This document shows positions 63,867 through 64,000 of a stretch of DNA of 64,000 nt, piece after piece. The notes under the pieces were generated by a model. The model did no database searches. It worked only from the letters and a program-made list of their open reading frames with translations, and was not told the origin of the DNA. The stretch is from Phialocephala subalpina (Eukaryota > Ascomycota > Leotiomycetes > Helotiales > Mollisiaceae): the NCBI GenBank assembly GCA_900073065.1, contig FJOG01000042.1, forward strand, positions 310,001-374,000. The letters run 5' to 3'. A program made the position numbers and the translations under genes. Position 1 is the first letter of the stretch, and every line of letters begins with the position of its first letter.

Positions 63867-64000
63867 GGTCGTGAATCTCGAACTCTGAAGCTGATATTAT
63901 TTCCTCGATGGGGGAAGAAAATAATCAAAGAGGGACTTTGAGAACGAGGAAGAGAAGTGAGGAAGGCGATAATGGTTGCGGCGTAGAAAATGTAAGCTGC

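Overview
This window is nuclear DNA of a filamentous ascomycete. The evidence is short spliceosomal introns (about 45-70 bp, GTRNGT donors, CTRAC branch sites), fungal-only families (2EXR, HET, DUF3425 bZIP, fungal rhodopsin-like membrane protein, MNN1/GT71) and fungal versions of housekeeping genes. A BAS2-type small secreted protein and the overall gene mix fit a plant-associated member of the Leotiomycetes, but that placement is inference. I joined exons by hand and checked reading phase across every junction for which I give coordinates.

Layout. 1-4.5 kb: an F-box-like gene, a 168-181 bp tandem duplication with GC-rich hairpins, and a spliced 2EXR gene. 4.9-13.4 kb is a compact housekeeping block: mitochondrial nuclease NUC1/EndoG, polyadenylation factor Pfs2 (3 exons, minus), a DGAT1-type acyltransferase (4 exons, plus), exosome subunit Rrp45 (2 exons, minus) and splicing factor Cwc15 (9 exons, plus). 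13.4-24.7 kb: a decayed gene, a Gly/Ser-rich CsbD-like stress protein, a proline-rich coiled-coil protein, a cell-surface protein with a Cys-rich ectodomain, an MNN1-type mannosyltransferase and two unknown genes.

25-62 kb is gene-poor and repeat-rich. It holds a truncated exonuclease pseudogene, a TA-flanked inverted-repeat transposon spanning an assembly gap (N at 26609-27136), a decayed membrane-anchored protein, a HET-domain gene, a UDP-glycosyltransferase, a BAS2-like secreted cysteine-rich protein, a kinase-like protein, a membrane protein, a broken secreted protein, a six-exon arylsulfatase, an NTF2-like protein, an aldo-keto reductase with an 8-nt microexon, a DUF3425 bZIP factor, a frame-broken multi-domain secreted protein, a seven-helix membrane protein and a Gag-like relic. 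The right edge carries a second DUF3425 bZIP factor. Two dispersed repeat families and several tandem duplications lie between these genes.

How it fits together. The left part serves mRNA 3'-end formation, RNA decay, splicing and lipid storage. The right part looks like a fast-evolving accessory compartment carrying secretion, surface, self-recognition and detoxification genes. In it, several non-conserved genes are broken by TGG-to-TAG changes (compatible with repeat-induced point mutation) or by single-base shifts at homopolymer runs, while conserved enzymes a few kilobases away are intact. I see no coherent biosynthetic cluster, no tRNA or rRNA gene and no CRISPR array.
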